From Ensifer adhaerens (GTDB lineage Bacteria; Pseudomonadota; Alphaproteobacteria; Rhizobiales; Rhizobiaceae): 64,000 bases of DNA. The translations under genes were made by a program, and so were the position numbers. The DNA lies in contig NZ_PNFP01000017.1 of NCBI RefSeq assembly GCF_002940685.1, forward strand, positions 100,837-164,836. The letters run 5' to 3'. Every line of letters begins with the position of its first letter. The stretch's first letter is position 1. Shown here piece after piece: positions 44,737 to 53,274 of the stretch. Under the pieces are notes generated by a model that was not told the origin of the DNA, did not search any database, and saw only the letters and a program-made list of their open reading frames with translations.

Positions 44737-45867
44737 CTAGCGAAGTGCCGCCATGTGATTCCGGCAGAAGAAAGAATCGGGAATATCGATGCTTGGCAGG
44801 CCGGCGATCTCGTCGACGACGAAACGCGCCAGCCGGTGGGCGATACCGAAGCTCACCTTGAAGCCGCCGGTCAGCACCGATACGTTTTGGTGGTCCGGAT
44901 GCCGGCCGGCCATCGGCTCGCGTCCCGTCGCTTTCGGCCGCAAGCCCGCCCATCGCTCCACCACCTCGGCACCCGCCAGGCGCGGCGCGAGCATCCTGGC
45001 GCGTCGAAGCAGGTCGTCGAGCTGCTCGTCCGTGGACAAGGGATCGGCAAAGCTGTTCTCGCTGGTGCTACCGACCGCCACGTGGCCGTCGTCATGCGCG
45101 GTGATGTAGACGCCATCGGCGAAGATCACCGGAAGCGCCGGATCGATCTCGGCCCGCAGCAGCGCCGCCTGGCCCTTGACCGCCGTGCCGCTCGTTCCCG
45201 CCAGCGGCATCGACACAGCGTCGATCAGTTGAAAACTGCCGACACCGGCGGCGATGATGCAATGTTTAAAATCGATCCGGGTGCCATCATCGAGTTCGGC
45301 CCGGCCATGTTCCGGCTCGATCCTGCGCACGCCCCTGCCCTCGTCCACACGAACGTTCGGTGCGTGCAGGAGCGCAGCGTGTAGCGCTGCGATCATGCGC
45401 CGCGGCGAAACCCTTGCGGCGAGCGTGTCGAAGACCATGCCGTGCGCTGCTGCCTCGGCGCCTGGCCAGCCCTCTGGGCCCTGGTCCTTTACGTGCCAGT
45501 GGAACTGCCTGTCGGCTGCGCGCCAATGGCCGCGTGCGTCCTCTTCATGCCGGAGCGCGATGTCGCGCAGATGGGGCTTGGGAAGCGGGATCAAGCGTCC
45601 GGTTCGGCGGTAGCCGGTCGACAGGCCCGTCTGCGCCTCGAGTGCCGCGATCTCTTCCTCGATCGTCACCAGGGCGTCGAACTGGAACTGTTTCTTGGCG
45701 TTCCAGCGGTCAGGCATGTGCGGCATGAGCGCCCCGAGCAAGCCGCCGCTTGCACCCGAACCAATGCCTTTGCCGTCCACGAGCCGCACCGTCATGCCGC
45801 GCTGTGCGGCGGCGCGCGCGGCCCACAGCCCCATGATGCCGCCGCCGACGACCAAAAGCTCGCTCAT
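44737..45867 (-). CDS. FAD-dependent oxidoreductase, DadA/MnmC C-domain-like
   Basis: A 376-residue flavoprotein of the D-amino-acid oxidase family. The dinucleotide motif is LLVVGGGIMGLWAA (about residues 4-17), followed by GSGASGGLLGALMPHMP (about 35-51). The C-terminal FAD block is GLRPKATGREPMAG, then VSVLTGGFKVSFGIA. It resembles the oxidoreductase half of bifunctional MnmC, which removes the carboxymethyl group from tRNA U34. Its divergent neighbour, starting 39 nt away, is the methyltransferase half, which supports a role in tRNA modification. A D-amino acid substrate remains possible. Confidence 0.8.
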   Translation of the reverse strand: MSELLVVGGGIMGLWAARAAAQRGMTVRLVDGKGIGSGASGGLLGALMPHMPDRWNAKKQFQFDALVTIEEEIAALEAQTGLSTGYRRTGRLIPLPKPHLRDIALRHEEDARGHWRAADRQFHWHVKDQGPEGWPGAEAAAHGMVFDTLAARVSPRRMIAALHAALLHAPNVRVDEGRGVRRIEPEHGRAELDDGTRIDFKHCIIAAGVGSFQLIDAVSMPLAGTSGTAVKGQAALLRAEIDPALPVIFADGVYITAHDDGHVAVGSTSENSFADPLSTDEQLDDLLRRARMLAPRLAGAEVVERWAGLRPKATGREPMAGRHPDHQNVSVLTGGFKVSFGIAHRLARFVVDEIAGLPSIDIPDSFFCRNHMAALR

Positions 45868-45906
45868 CGATTGACCTTCTCCGGCCGGCGGATTATCGCC
45901 TTGGCC

Positions 45907-46638
45907 ATGACAGGATCCGCAGACCCGATCGAGCCCCCGGCGCACCAGAACCTTGATTGGCACGAGGGCGATATGCCCTATTCCCGGGAGTTTGGCGATC
46001 ACTTTTATTGCCGCACCGACGGGCGGCTGGAGTGCGGTCACGTCTTCCTGTCCGGCAACGGCCTGCCCGACCGCTGGGTCGGCTCAGGCGCCTTCCGCAT
46101 CGGCGAACTCGGCTTCGGCACCGGTCTCAATTTCTGCGAGACGTGGCGCCAGTGGAAGATGACCGCGGCCACCGGAGACCGGCTGCGTTTCACGTCCTTC
46201 GAACGCTTCCCGATGGCGGCCGACGAGATTTCGCGCGCGCTCAGCCACTGGCCGGAGATCGACGCAGAGCGGCAGGCGCTGGTCGCGCGCTGGCCGGCCG
46301 AGCCCGACGGCAACGTCGAGATCGACTTCGGCGATGGTGTCAGCCTCACCGTCGTCTGCGGCCCGGCACTCGAAGGCGTTGCCCGCGCTGAAGATCCGTT
46401 CGACGCCTGGTATCTCGACGGCTTCGCGCCATCACGCAATCCCGACATGTGGTCGGAAGAACTGATGCGGCTCGTCTTCGAAAAGACAGCACCCGGCGGC
46501 AGCTTTGCGACCTATGCGGCCGCCGGCTTCGTTCGCCGCAACCTCCAGGCTGCCGGTTTCGCCGTCGAGAAACGCAAGGGCTTTGCCGGCAAGCGCGAGA
46601 TGCTGCGCGGCGACCGCGCCGAGACCCGCGCGATTTAG
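45907..46638 (+). CDS. mnmD: tRNA mnm5s2U34 methyltransferase MnmD
   Basis: The methyltransferase half of MnmC as a separate 243-residue protein, which adds the final methyl group to form mnm5(s2)U34 in tRNA. Hallmarks are GDMPYSREFGDHFYC near the N-terminus, the SAM motif GELGFGTGLNF (about residues 67-77) and DAWYLDGFAPSRNPDMWS (about 162-179). The last is specific for the MnmC/MnmD family. It is divergent from the FAD oxidoreductase gene, with a 39-nt shared gap. Confidence 0.88.
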   Translation: MTGSADPIEPPAHQNLDWHEGDMPYSREFGDHFYCRTDGRLECGHVFLSGNGLPDRWVGSGAFRIGELGFGTGLNFCETWRQWKMTAATGDRLRFTSFERFPMAADEISRALSHWPEIDAERQALVARWPAEPDGNVEIDFGDGVSLTVVCGPALEGVARAEDPFDAWYLDGFAPSRNPDMWSEELMRLVFEKTAPGGSFATYAAAGFVRRNLQAAGFAVEKRKGFAGKREMLRGDRAETRAI

Positions 46639-46787
46639 ATCTGTCTTGAACGGTTGCGCCATCGGCCAGCGAAGATGCGTCAGCGGAAAGATTTTGCTCC
46701 ACAAGAGAACTGAACTGTCGCAAATGGCGGGCCATCATCGCGTCGAATCTGCGACACACTCCCCATCGGCAACACGGTGGGTCTTTC

Positions 46788-48374
46788 ATGAACGACGATC
46801 AGTTTCCCGATGCAGCAACCGGCGATGCAGCCTCGACGCCAATGGAGCGGCGGCGCCGGCCGGGCGGACGCGGCGCCGAACGTATCCGCAAGCCCTCCGG
46901 CGGGAAATATCTCAATCTTGTCAATACGCTGGCCAAGTCCACGGTCCTTTCGGACGATGCCCTTGAAGCGGTGCATGAGGCATCGCTGACGATCCTCGAA
47001 GAGATCGGCATGGACATCATCCTGCCGGAGGCGCGCGACCGGATGAAGGCGGCCGGAGCCGACGTCACGCCGGGCACGGACCGGGTGCGCTTCGACCGCG
47101 GGCTGATCATGGACATGATTGCGTCTGTACCCCCCGCCTTCACCATGCATGCCCGCAACCCGGCACGCAATGTTCAGATCGGCGGCAACAATCTCGTCTT
47201 CGCGCAGATCGCCAGCGCGCCCTTCGTCGCCGATCGCGACGGCGGCCGCCGCACCGGCAACCAGGAAGATTTCCGCAAGCTGGTCAAGCTCGCCCAATCC
47301 TACGACATCGTGCACACGACCGGCGGCTATCCGGTCGAGCCGGTCGACATTCATGCTTCGGTGCGTCACCTCGACTGTCTGTCGGACATGGTCAAGTTCA
47401 CCGACAAGGTCTTCCACGTCTATTCGCTCGGCAAGCAGCGCAACACCGACGGGATCGAGATCGCACGCATCGGCCGTGGCATCTCGATGGAGCAGATGGA
47501 GCGCGAGCCTTCGCTCTTCACCATCATCAACACGTCCTCGCCGTTGCGGCTCGACGGGCCGATGCTGCAGGGCATCATCGAGATGTCCTCGCGCAACCAG
47601 GTGGTCGTGGTGACCCCCTTTACCCTGGCCGGCGCCATGGCGCCGGTGACGATTGCCGGTGCGCTGGTCCAGCAGAATGCCGAAGCGCTCTGCGGCATCG
47701 CATTTACCCAGATGGTCAGGCGCGGCGCGCCCGTCATGTATGGCGGCTTCACGTCCAACGTCGACATGAAGACCGGCGCGCCGGCCTTCGGCACGCCCGA
47801 ATACATGAAGGCGGTGATCGCCGGCGGGCAGCTCGCCCGCCGCTACAACATCCCCTACCGCACCTCAAACACCAATGCCGCCAACACGCTCGATGCGCAG
47901 GCCGCCTATGAGTCCGCCATGTCGCTCTGGGCGCTGACGCAGGGCGGTGGCAACTTCATCATGCACGCCGCCGGCTGGACCGAGGGAGGGCTCACCGCCT
48001 CCTTCGAGAAATTCATCCTCGACGTCGACATGCTGCAGATGGTGGCGGAGTATCTGACGCCGCTTGATGTCAGCGAAGATGCGCTCGGGCTCGATGCCGT
48101 GCGCGACGTCGGCCCCGGCGGACATTACTTCGGCACGCTGCACACGCTGCAGCGCTACGAGACCGCCTTCTATTCGCCGATCCTCTCCGACTGGCGCAAC
48201 TTCGAAACCTGGACGGAAGCCGGGCGGCCGACGACCTACGACCATGCCAATCGGATCTTCAGGCAGAAGCTCAACGAATACGAACGCCCGCCCCTCGATC
48301 CCGCGATCGAAGAGGAACTCGACGCTTTCGTTGCCAAGCGCAAGGCAGAAGGCGGTGTCCCGACGGACTTCTGA
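46788..48374 (+). CDS. MttB-family methyltransferase, non-pyrrolysine type
   Basis: A 528-residue trimethylamine methyltransferase-family protein. The reading frame is uninterrupted, so it lacks the in-frame UAG (pyrrolysine) of true MttB. Known non-Pyl members demethylate glycine betaine or other quaternary amines and pass the methyl to a corrinoid protein. The N-terminus is basic (ERRRRPGGRGAERIRKPSGG). The barrel contains TLAGAMAPVTIAGALVQQNA (about residues 280-299), then GAPVMYGGFTSNVDMKTGAP. No corrinoid protein or reductive activator is adjacent. Substrate unknown; a quaternary amine linked to choline metabolism is conceivable. Confidence 0.85.
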   Translation: MNDDQFPDAATGDAASTPMERRRRPGGRGAERIRKPSGGKYLNLVNTLAKSTVLSDDALEAVHEASLTILEEIGMDIILPEARDRMKAAGADVTPGTDRVRFDRGLIMDMIASVPPAFTMHARNPARNVQIGGNNLVFAQIASAPFVADRDGGRRTGNQEDFRKLVKLAQSYDIVHTTGGYPVEPVDIHASVRHLDCLSDMVKFTDKVFHVYSLGKQRNTDGIEIARIGRGISMEQMEREPSLFTIINTSSPLRLDGPMLQGIIEMSSRNQVVVVTPFTLAGAMAPVTIAGALVQQNAEALCGIAFTQMVRRGAPVMYGGFTSNVDMKTGAPAFGTPEYMKAVIAGGQLARRYNIPYRTSNTNAANTLDAQAAYESAMSLWALTQGGGNFIMHAAGWTEGGLTASFEKFILDVDMLQMVAEYLTPLDVSEDALGLDAVRDVGPGGHYFGTLHTLQRYETAFYSPILSDWRNFETWTEAGRPTTYDHANRIFRQKLNEYERPPLDPAIEEELDAFVAKRKAEGGVPTDF

Positions 48375-48425
48375 CGGGACCCCGGACGCTCTCGTAGTGC
48401 CTTCACCGTATTGCGCGTTCGCGCA

Positions 48426-48878
48426 TCAGGCGGGAAAGACGGCAGCCCGCGCGGTTGCGATCAGTTGCTCCGTCGTCGCTGCGACGCAGTTGCGGTCGAT
48501 CTCGGCGACCGTCCGCTCCCTGACATGCGCGGAAAGCTGCTTCCTGAAATCACCAAGGGTGCGCGGTGCAGCGCAAATCACCAAGCTGTCGAAGGCGTGG
48601 TCTGCCGCATAACTTTCCAACCTCTCGGCCACATCGGCAACGAAGCGCTGCTGCTCCTCGCGCACGGGGTCGCTCTTGTATTCCATGGCGGAGCGGCCGT
48701 GGCCAACCGACGAATGCGACCTGCCCGGCTTGTCGGCCATGATGTCCTGAACGCGCTTCGGTTCGGTGTGAAAGGTTTCCTCGTCTGGCCGCTGGCGATC
48801 CTCCTTCAGAAGGTTGACGCCCTTGACGATGCGCGCGGTGTTGCCATCCGCGACCAGTATCCATGTCCGGTTCTGCAC
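48426..48878 (-). CDS. Host-attachment family protein
   Basis: A 150-residue protein of the host attachment protein family, first named from Agrobacterium attachment mutants and now regarded as an eRF1/BaeRF-like fold. It begins VQNRTWILVADGNTARIVKG, then a polar segment with SHSSVGHGRSAMEYKSDP (about residues 57-74). LVICAAPRTLGDFRKQLSAHV (about 104-124) is the conserved C-terminal motif. The start is a GTG at 48878, supported by GGGGAGA seven bases upstream. It is a single gene, convergent with the MttB-like gene. Its biochemical function is unknown. Confidence 0.82.
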   Translation of the reverse strand: MQNRTWILVADGNTARIVKGVNLLKEDRQRPDEETFHTEPKRVQDIMADKPGRSHSSVGHGRSAMEYKSDPVREEQQRFVADVAERLESYAADHAFDSLVICAAPRTLGDFRKQLSAHVRERTVAEIDRNCVAATTEQLIATARAAVFPA

Positions 48879-49006
48879 GATTGTCTCCCCATGATAGGTG
48901 TGGATCGTGGCGGGCCGAAGAGGCCCTGTAAAAGAAACGCATGAAGCCCGGTTCGGTTCCGAAGCCGGTACCTTCCGACACGATTTATTTGCACCTGAAA
49001 CGACGG

Positions 49007-49681
49007 TCACATCCGCGCGAGATAGGCCTCGAAGCTGCGGTCCGGTGTCGCCTCGTAGCGCTCGCGCTCGACATGGAGCGCGGCAATGCGGTCGACCCGG
49101 AAATCGCGAAAATCCGACCTCAGTTCGCACCAGCCCGTCAGCAGCCAGAAATGGCCGAAGACGCTCAGGCCCAGCGGCCAGATCGTCCGTTCCGAGTGCT
49201 CGTCCTTGAGGCTGTCATATTCCAGGCGAAGCTTGCGCCGCTCGGCAATCGCTTGGCGGATCTCGCCGAGCAGCACCGGCGGCTCCGGTTGCAGCGAAGA
49301 GCGGAAGGCGCGAAGCGGTGCGGCCGTCAGCCGCTGGCGATGCTCGGGCGGCAGGCCGTGGGCGATCTTCTCCATCGCCTCGCGCGCCGCCTGGGCAAGC
49401 CGGCCGTCGCCCAGCATCTGCACGGCACGGGCGCCAAAGGCCAGCGCTTCGAGCTGCTCGAAGGTGAAGGCGAGCGGCGGCGCATCGAAGGCGCCGCGCA
49501 GGAGATAGCCGACGCCACGCTCGCCGTCGATCGGGGCACCCGAGGCGATCAGGTGCTCCATGTCCCGATAGATGGTGCGCTGGGCGACCTCCATCTTCTC
49601 GGCAATCTCGCGCGCCGTCATCACCCGGCCGCTCGCGCGCAGGAGCTGGATGATGCGAAACAGCCGGTCGGCGGGTCTCAT
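49007..49681 (-). CDS. YafY-type transcriptional regulator (HTH and WYL domains)
   Basis: A 224-residue regulator. The N-terminal HTH_11 helix-turn-helix is about residues 5-60 (RLFRIIQLLRASGRVMTAREIA, then VAQRTIYRDMEHLIASG). The WYL ligand domain is about residues 135-205 (IAERRKLRLEYDSL, then IWPLGLSVFGHFWLLTGWCE, where the WYL triad reads FWLL). GGAGG lies 6 nt before the ATG at 49681. It is divergent from a small ABM-like gene, which is its most likely target. Confidence 0.87.
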   Translation of the reverse strand: MRPADRLFRIIQLLRASGRVMTAREIAEKMEVAQRTIYRDMEHLIASGAPIDGERGVGYLLRGAFDAPPLAFTFEQLEALAFGARAVQMLGDGRLAQAAREAMEKIAHGLPPEHRQRLTAAPLRAFRSSLQPEPPVLLGEIRQAIAERRKLRLEYDSLKDEHSERTIWPLGLSVFGHFWLLTGWCELRSDFRDFRVDRIAALHVERERYEATPDRSFEAYLARM

Positions 49682-49843
49682 GTCTGGCCTCCTTGCGGCA
49701 AGCCGTCTTTCAAGTGTCAAGGGCACGTATCAAAGGGCTACCGCGCGCCTCGTGGGTTCACAAGAAGCGCGCTGTCGATAATGGCCATAAGGCTGTCAGT
49801 TGCCCTGTGTTAAATCAAGCGGCAACTCAGATGGAGCATCAAC

Positions 49844-50143
49844 ATGACCAGCGATCACATCCTTGAACTTGCCGTCTGCATCGTCACCGACAGGCCGGCG
49901 GCGACGGCCACGCGTCAGCGGGCGATGCGGGCCGTTTCGCGCTACCCCGGCTTCGTCTCCTGGCGCGCGGTCGATTCCTGCGAAACCTCGGGCATGTTTG
50001 CCGACCTCGTCGAGTGGGAGACGCTGGAGGCTGCCCGGTCGGCAGGCGAGCGCGTCCGGATCGATCCGGAGTTCGCACCTTACGCAGCGACGATCAGCGC
50101 GGTAATGCTGGTGCAGCATTTCAGCGGCGGCCAGAAGATCTGA
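49844..50143 (+). CDS. Small ABM-like (dimeric alpha-beta barrel) protein
   Basis: A 99-residue protein resembling antibiotic-biosynthesis-monooxygenase (ABM) domain proteins. It has a beta-strand LELAVCIVTD, helix RQRAMRAVSRYPGF, strand SWRAVDS, then FADLVEWETLEAARSAGERV. Such proteins form dimeric ferredoxin-like barrels, some oxidising quinols without cofactor. Its divergence from the YafY/WYL regulator is a very common pairing and suggests regulation by it. The AlkC/AlkD-like gene follows 37 nt downstream and may be co-transcribed. Confidence 0.7.
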   Translation: MTSDHILELAVCIVTDRPAATATRQRAMRAVSRYPGFVSWRAVDSCETSGMFADLVEWETLEAARSAGERVRIDPEFAPYAATISAVMLVQHFSGGQKI

Positions 50144-50180
50144 ACGGCCCGAACGAGACGAGCAAAGGACTGCATGCGCG

Positions 50181-51281
50181 ATGGCCGAGCCACTGAAGAA
50201 CCTGCTGCACCCCGGCGTCGTTACCGCCATCGCCGATGCGCTCGGCCGCAACGCAGACGGCTTCGATCGCAGGACGTTTGTCGCGCTTGCCGGCGACGGC
50301 CTGGAGGCGCTGGAACTGATGCAGCGCGCGCTGCAGATCCGCGACGCGCTGGTCGAAACCCTGCCGCAGTCTTTTCCCGACGCGGCAGCCGCTCTTGCAG
50401 CCAGCCTCCCTCGCGGTGATGCGCCTGGTCTCACCGGCTGGTCATTGCTGCCGCTCAGCCAGTACATCGCCCTACGCGGCCTGGATCACTTCGATCTGTC
50501 GCTGTCGCTGCTGCGCGCGCTGACACCCCATTTCACCGCCGAGTTCGGCATTCGCGTCTTCATCGACCGCGACCAGGAACGCGCGCTGGCCACGATACGC
50601 ACCTGGACCGGAGATCCCGACCACCATGTCCGGCGGCTGGCGAGCGAAGGCACCCGCCCGCGCCTGCCCTGGGCAATGCGGCTGCCGAAGCTCATCCGCG
50701 ACCCGCAGCCGATCCTGCCGATCCTGACCGCGCTTCTCGACGATCCCGAGGACTATGTGCGCCGCTCGGTCGCCAACAGCCTCAACGACATCGCCAAGGA
50801 TCACCCGGACATGGTGGCCGCTTTCGTCGCCGAGCATATCGGCGGCGCCTCGGCAGAACGTCGCCAGTTGCTGCGCCATGCGTCGCGCACGCTCCTGAAG
50901 CAGGGCCACCCGGCAGCACTTTCGAACTTCGGCTTTGTCGCTCCAGCCGGCATCGCTGCCAAGTTCTTCCTCGATCGCTCCGAGATCGTGCTTGGCGAGA
51001 GCCTGAACCTGCGCCTTGCCGTCAGCCACGACGCCAAGACCAGCCAGAAGGTGATGATCGACTACGCCGTGCATCACCGTAAGGCGAACGGCACGACCTC
51101 GCCGAAAGTGTTCAAATGGACATCGGCGACGCTTGCCCCGGGCGCGTCGATCGAGATCGAGAAACGCCATGCGATCCGGCCGATCACCACCCGCCGCTAC
51201 TACCCGGGCGCCCATCGCATCGTCATCCTGGTCAACGGCCAGGAAGCGGCCGAAGCCGCCTTCGATCTCGCGCTTGAGTAG
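50181..51281 (+). CDS. DNA alkylation repair protein, AlkC/AlkD HEAT-repeat family
   Basis: A 366-residue protein. The first about 250 residues are HEAT-like helices, with HHVRRLASEGTRPRLPWAMR (about residues 149-168) and DDPEDYVRRSVANSLNDIAK (about 192-211), typical of the AlkD/AlkC DNA glycosylase superfamily that excises 3- and 7-methylpurines. The C-terminal about 100 residues (GESLNLRLAVSHDAKTSQKV onwards) look like an immunoglobulin-type beta domain, as described for AlkC. Its start lies 37 nt after the ABM-like gene. Whether catalytic residues are intact cannot be judged without an alignment. Confidence 0.85.
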   Translation: MAEPLKNLLHPGVVTAIADALGRNADGFDRRTFVALAGDGLEALELMQRALQIRDALVETLPQSFPDAAAALAASLPRGDAPGLTGWSLLPLSQYIALRGLDHFDLSLSLLRALTPHFTAEFGIRVFIDRDQERALATIRTWTGDPDHHVRRLASEGTRPRLPWAMRLPKLIRDPQPILPILTALLDDPEDYVRRSVANSLNDIAKDHPDMVAAFVAEHIGGASAERRQLLRHASRTLLKQGHPAALSNFGFVAPAGIAAKFFLDRSEIVLGESLNLRLAVSHDAKTSQKVMIDYAVHHRKANGTTSPKVFKWTSATLAPGASIEIEKRHAIRPITTRRYYPGAHRIVILVNGQEAAEAAFDLALE

Positions 51282-51575
51282 ATCTCATTTCGCACCTGCG
51301 AAAAGATGCACCTTGACTTTTTCGCCCAAAACGACGACATGGTGCCCAGCGTCACCTTCAGGCCGCCGCGTGAGCGCGCCCTCGGCAACACAGAAAGCCG
51401 TGAAGAAGGAAAAGCGCACACATCGCCGCAATGGGCGGCACAGCACAGGCGCTTGACGACTTTTTCTTAACCCACAAGTTCCCAATTCACGCGGGGTTCT
51501 TGACGCCGAACGACACCGGAACAGCAAGGATGCGGTTCCGGCGAATGCGTTTGGCGCCCCCAAAAGGATATGCAT

Positions 51576-53126
51576 TTGTCCACCTTTAAAGATCTCGGCC
51601 TCTCCCAGCACATTCTGGAGACCCTGTCGGCCAACGGCTTCGAAAAGCCGACGCCGATCCAGGCACAGGCCATTCCGCTGGTGCTGAAGGGCAATGATCT
51701 CATTGGCCTGGCGCAGACCGGCACCGGCAAGACGGCCGCCTTCGGCCTGCCGATGATCGAAAAGCTCGTTGCCGAAAGCAAGCGTCCCGATCCGCGCAAC
51801 ATCCGCGCGCTGGTGCTTGCGCCGACCCGCGAACTGGTCAACCAGATCGCCGCCAACCTCAAGCTGTTCGTCAAGAAGTCGCCGATCAAGGTCGGCGTCG
51901 TCGTCGGTGGCGTCTCGATCAACAAGCAGACCGAGCAGCTCGCCCGCGGCGTCGACATCCTGGTCGCCACCCCCGGCCGCCTGCTCGACCTCATCGCCCG
52001 CAAGGCCGTGACGCTGACGCAGGGCCGCTATCTCGTTCTCGACGAAGCCGACCAGATGCTCGACCTCGGCTTCATTCATGACCTGCGCAAGATCTCCAAG
52101 CTCGTGCCGAAGAACCGCCAGACGCTGCTCTTCTCGGCCACCATGCCGAAGCAGATCGCCGAGCTTGCCGGCGAGTACCTGACCAACCCGGTGAAGGTCG
52201 AAGTCACCCCTCCGGGCAAGGCCGCCGACAAGGTCGAACAGTACGTGCACTTCGTGCCCGGCAAGGACCTGAAGACGCAGATCCTCAAGCAGTCGCTGAC
52301 CGACAATCCGGACGGCCTGTCGCTGATCTTCAGCCGCACCAAGCATGGCGCCGAGAAGCTGATGAAGCATCTCGACCACGTCGGCTTCAAGGCCGCCTCG
52401 ATCCACGGCAACAAGAGCCAGGGCCAGCGCGAACGCGCGCTGAAGGCCTTCCGTGACGGCGAGATCCGCGTGCTGGTCGCGACCGACGTTGCCGCCCGCG
52501 GCATCGACATCCCCGGCGTCACCCACGTCTACAACTACGACCTGCCGGAAGTGCCGGATGCCTATGTGCACCGTATCGGCCGCACCGCGCGCGCCGGCCG
52601 CGACGGCATCGCGATCGCCTTCTGCGCGCCCGACGAAATCCGCCTGCTGCGCGACATCGAGAAGCTGATGGGCATCTCGATCGCCGTTGCCAGCGGCGAG
52701 GCACCCGCCGACCAGGCGCGTCAGGCCAAGGGCCGCGGCGGCCGCGGCAATGGTGGCGTCGGCCACCGCAAGGGCAATGGCGGCGGTCACCACCAGAACG
52801 GCGGCCGTCCGCCGCGCCGCGAGCGCCCGGCCGGCGAGCCGGTTGCGGCCACCAGCGGCTTTACCGGCGACGACCTCTTGCGCGACGAGCGCCGCCCGCA
52901 GCGACAGGAGCGCCGCGATCACGGCCATCCGCAGACCGACGGCCGTGGCGAAGGCAACCGCAACCACGAAGGCAAGAAGCACCACGGACGTCCCGGCCAG
53001 AAGCAGGGCGACCGTCGTGACCGCAACCATGGCGGCCGCAACGAAAACCGTGGCGGTGGCGAGCGCCGCGAGGGCGGCCAGGGCCAACGCCGCGGCAACG
53101 GCGGCAATCGCGGCCATCAGGGCTGA
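51576..53126 (+). CDS. rhlE: DEAD-box RNA helicase, RhlE type
   Basis: An ATP-dependent RNA helicase for ribosome assembly and mRNA turnover, about 516 residues. Motifs in order: Q motif (GFEKPTPIQAQAIP), I (AQTGTGKT, about residues 48-55), Ia (PTRELVNQ), Ib (TPGRLLD), II (DEAD, about 156), III (SAT), IV (LIFSRTKHG), V (ATDVAARGID) and VI (HRIGRTARAGR). The tail from about residue 380 is low-complexity and rich in Gly, Arg, Asn and His, an RNA-binding extension. AAGGA at 51564-51568 is well spaced for the TTG at 51576 but not for the ATG at 51570. A 290-nt leader precedes it. Confidence 0.93.
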   Translation: MSTFKDLGLSQHILETLSANGFEKPTPIQAQAIPLVLKGNDLIGLAQTGTGKTAAFGLPMIEKLVAESKRPDPRNIRALVLAPTRELVNQIAANLKLFVKKSPIKVGVVVGGVSINKQTEQLARGVDILVATPGRLLDLIARKAVTLTQGRYLVLDEADQMLDLGFIHDLRKISKLVPKNRQTLLFSATMPKQIAELAGEYLTNPVKVEVTPPGKAADKVEQYVHFVPGKDLKTQILKQSLTDNPDGLSLIFSRTKHGAEKLMKHLDHVGFKAASIHGNKSQGQRERALKAFRDGEIRVLVATDVAARGIDIPGVTHVYNYDLPEVPDAYVHRIGRTARAGRDGIAIAFCAPDEIRLLRDIEKLMGISIAVASGEAPADQARQAKGRGGRGNGGVGHRKGNGGGHHQNGGRPPRRERPAGEPVAATSGFTGDDLLRDERRPQRQERRDHGHPQTDGRGEGNRNHEGKKHHGRPGQKQGDRRDRNHGGRNENRGGGERREGGQGQRRGNGGNRGHQG

Positions 53127-53185
53127 TTGACCTGCAGCGCCGCTCCTACCTGAAGGATAGGGTCGTCGTAGCACTCTGAATCTTC

Positions 53186-53220
53186 AACGGCGGGTCGTTT
53201 CGGCCCGCCGTTTCAGTTTT
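53186..53220 (+). terminator. Rho-independent terminator after rhlE
   Basis: AACGGCGGG (53186-53194) pairs with CCCGCCGTT (53204-53212) around TCGTTTCGG, then TCAGTTTTTG. It begins 60 nt after the helicase stop. Confidence 0.85.
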
Positions 53221-53234
53221 TGCTATTCGCCTGC

Positions 53235-53272
53235 CGTTATCGCAAGACCGCCGCCCACGTTTGCGCGACTTG
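53235..53272 (-). repeat. Hairpin repeat, copy 6 (degenerate), at the DMT transporter stop
   Basis: CGCAA (53241-53245) and TTGCG (53261-53265) pair around a loop CCGCCGCCCAC, which resembles CCGCTGCACAC of copy 4. The outer stem has decayed. On the minus strand the sequence from the stop is TAAGGCAAGTCGCGC, matching TAGAGCATGTCGCGC of copy 4. Confidence 0.55.
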
Positions 53273-53274
53273 CC

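Noticed and set aside
46788..48374. Pyrrolysine-containing trimethylamine methyltransferase
   Set aside because: There is no in-frame UAG in the 528-codon frame, so the Pyl-type enzyme is excluded.
51285..53174. A 629-codon Ala/Val-rich frame opposite the helicase gene
   Set aside because: It is a mirror of the repetitive Gly/Arg-coding tail and helicase core, and has no family similarity or ribosome site.
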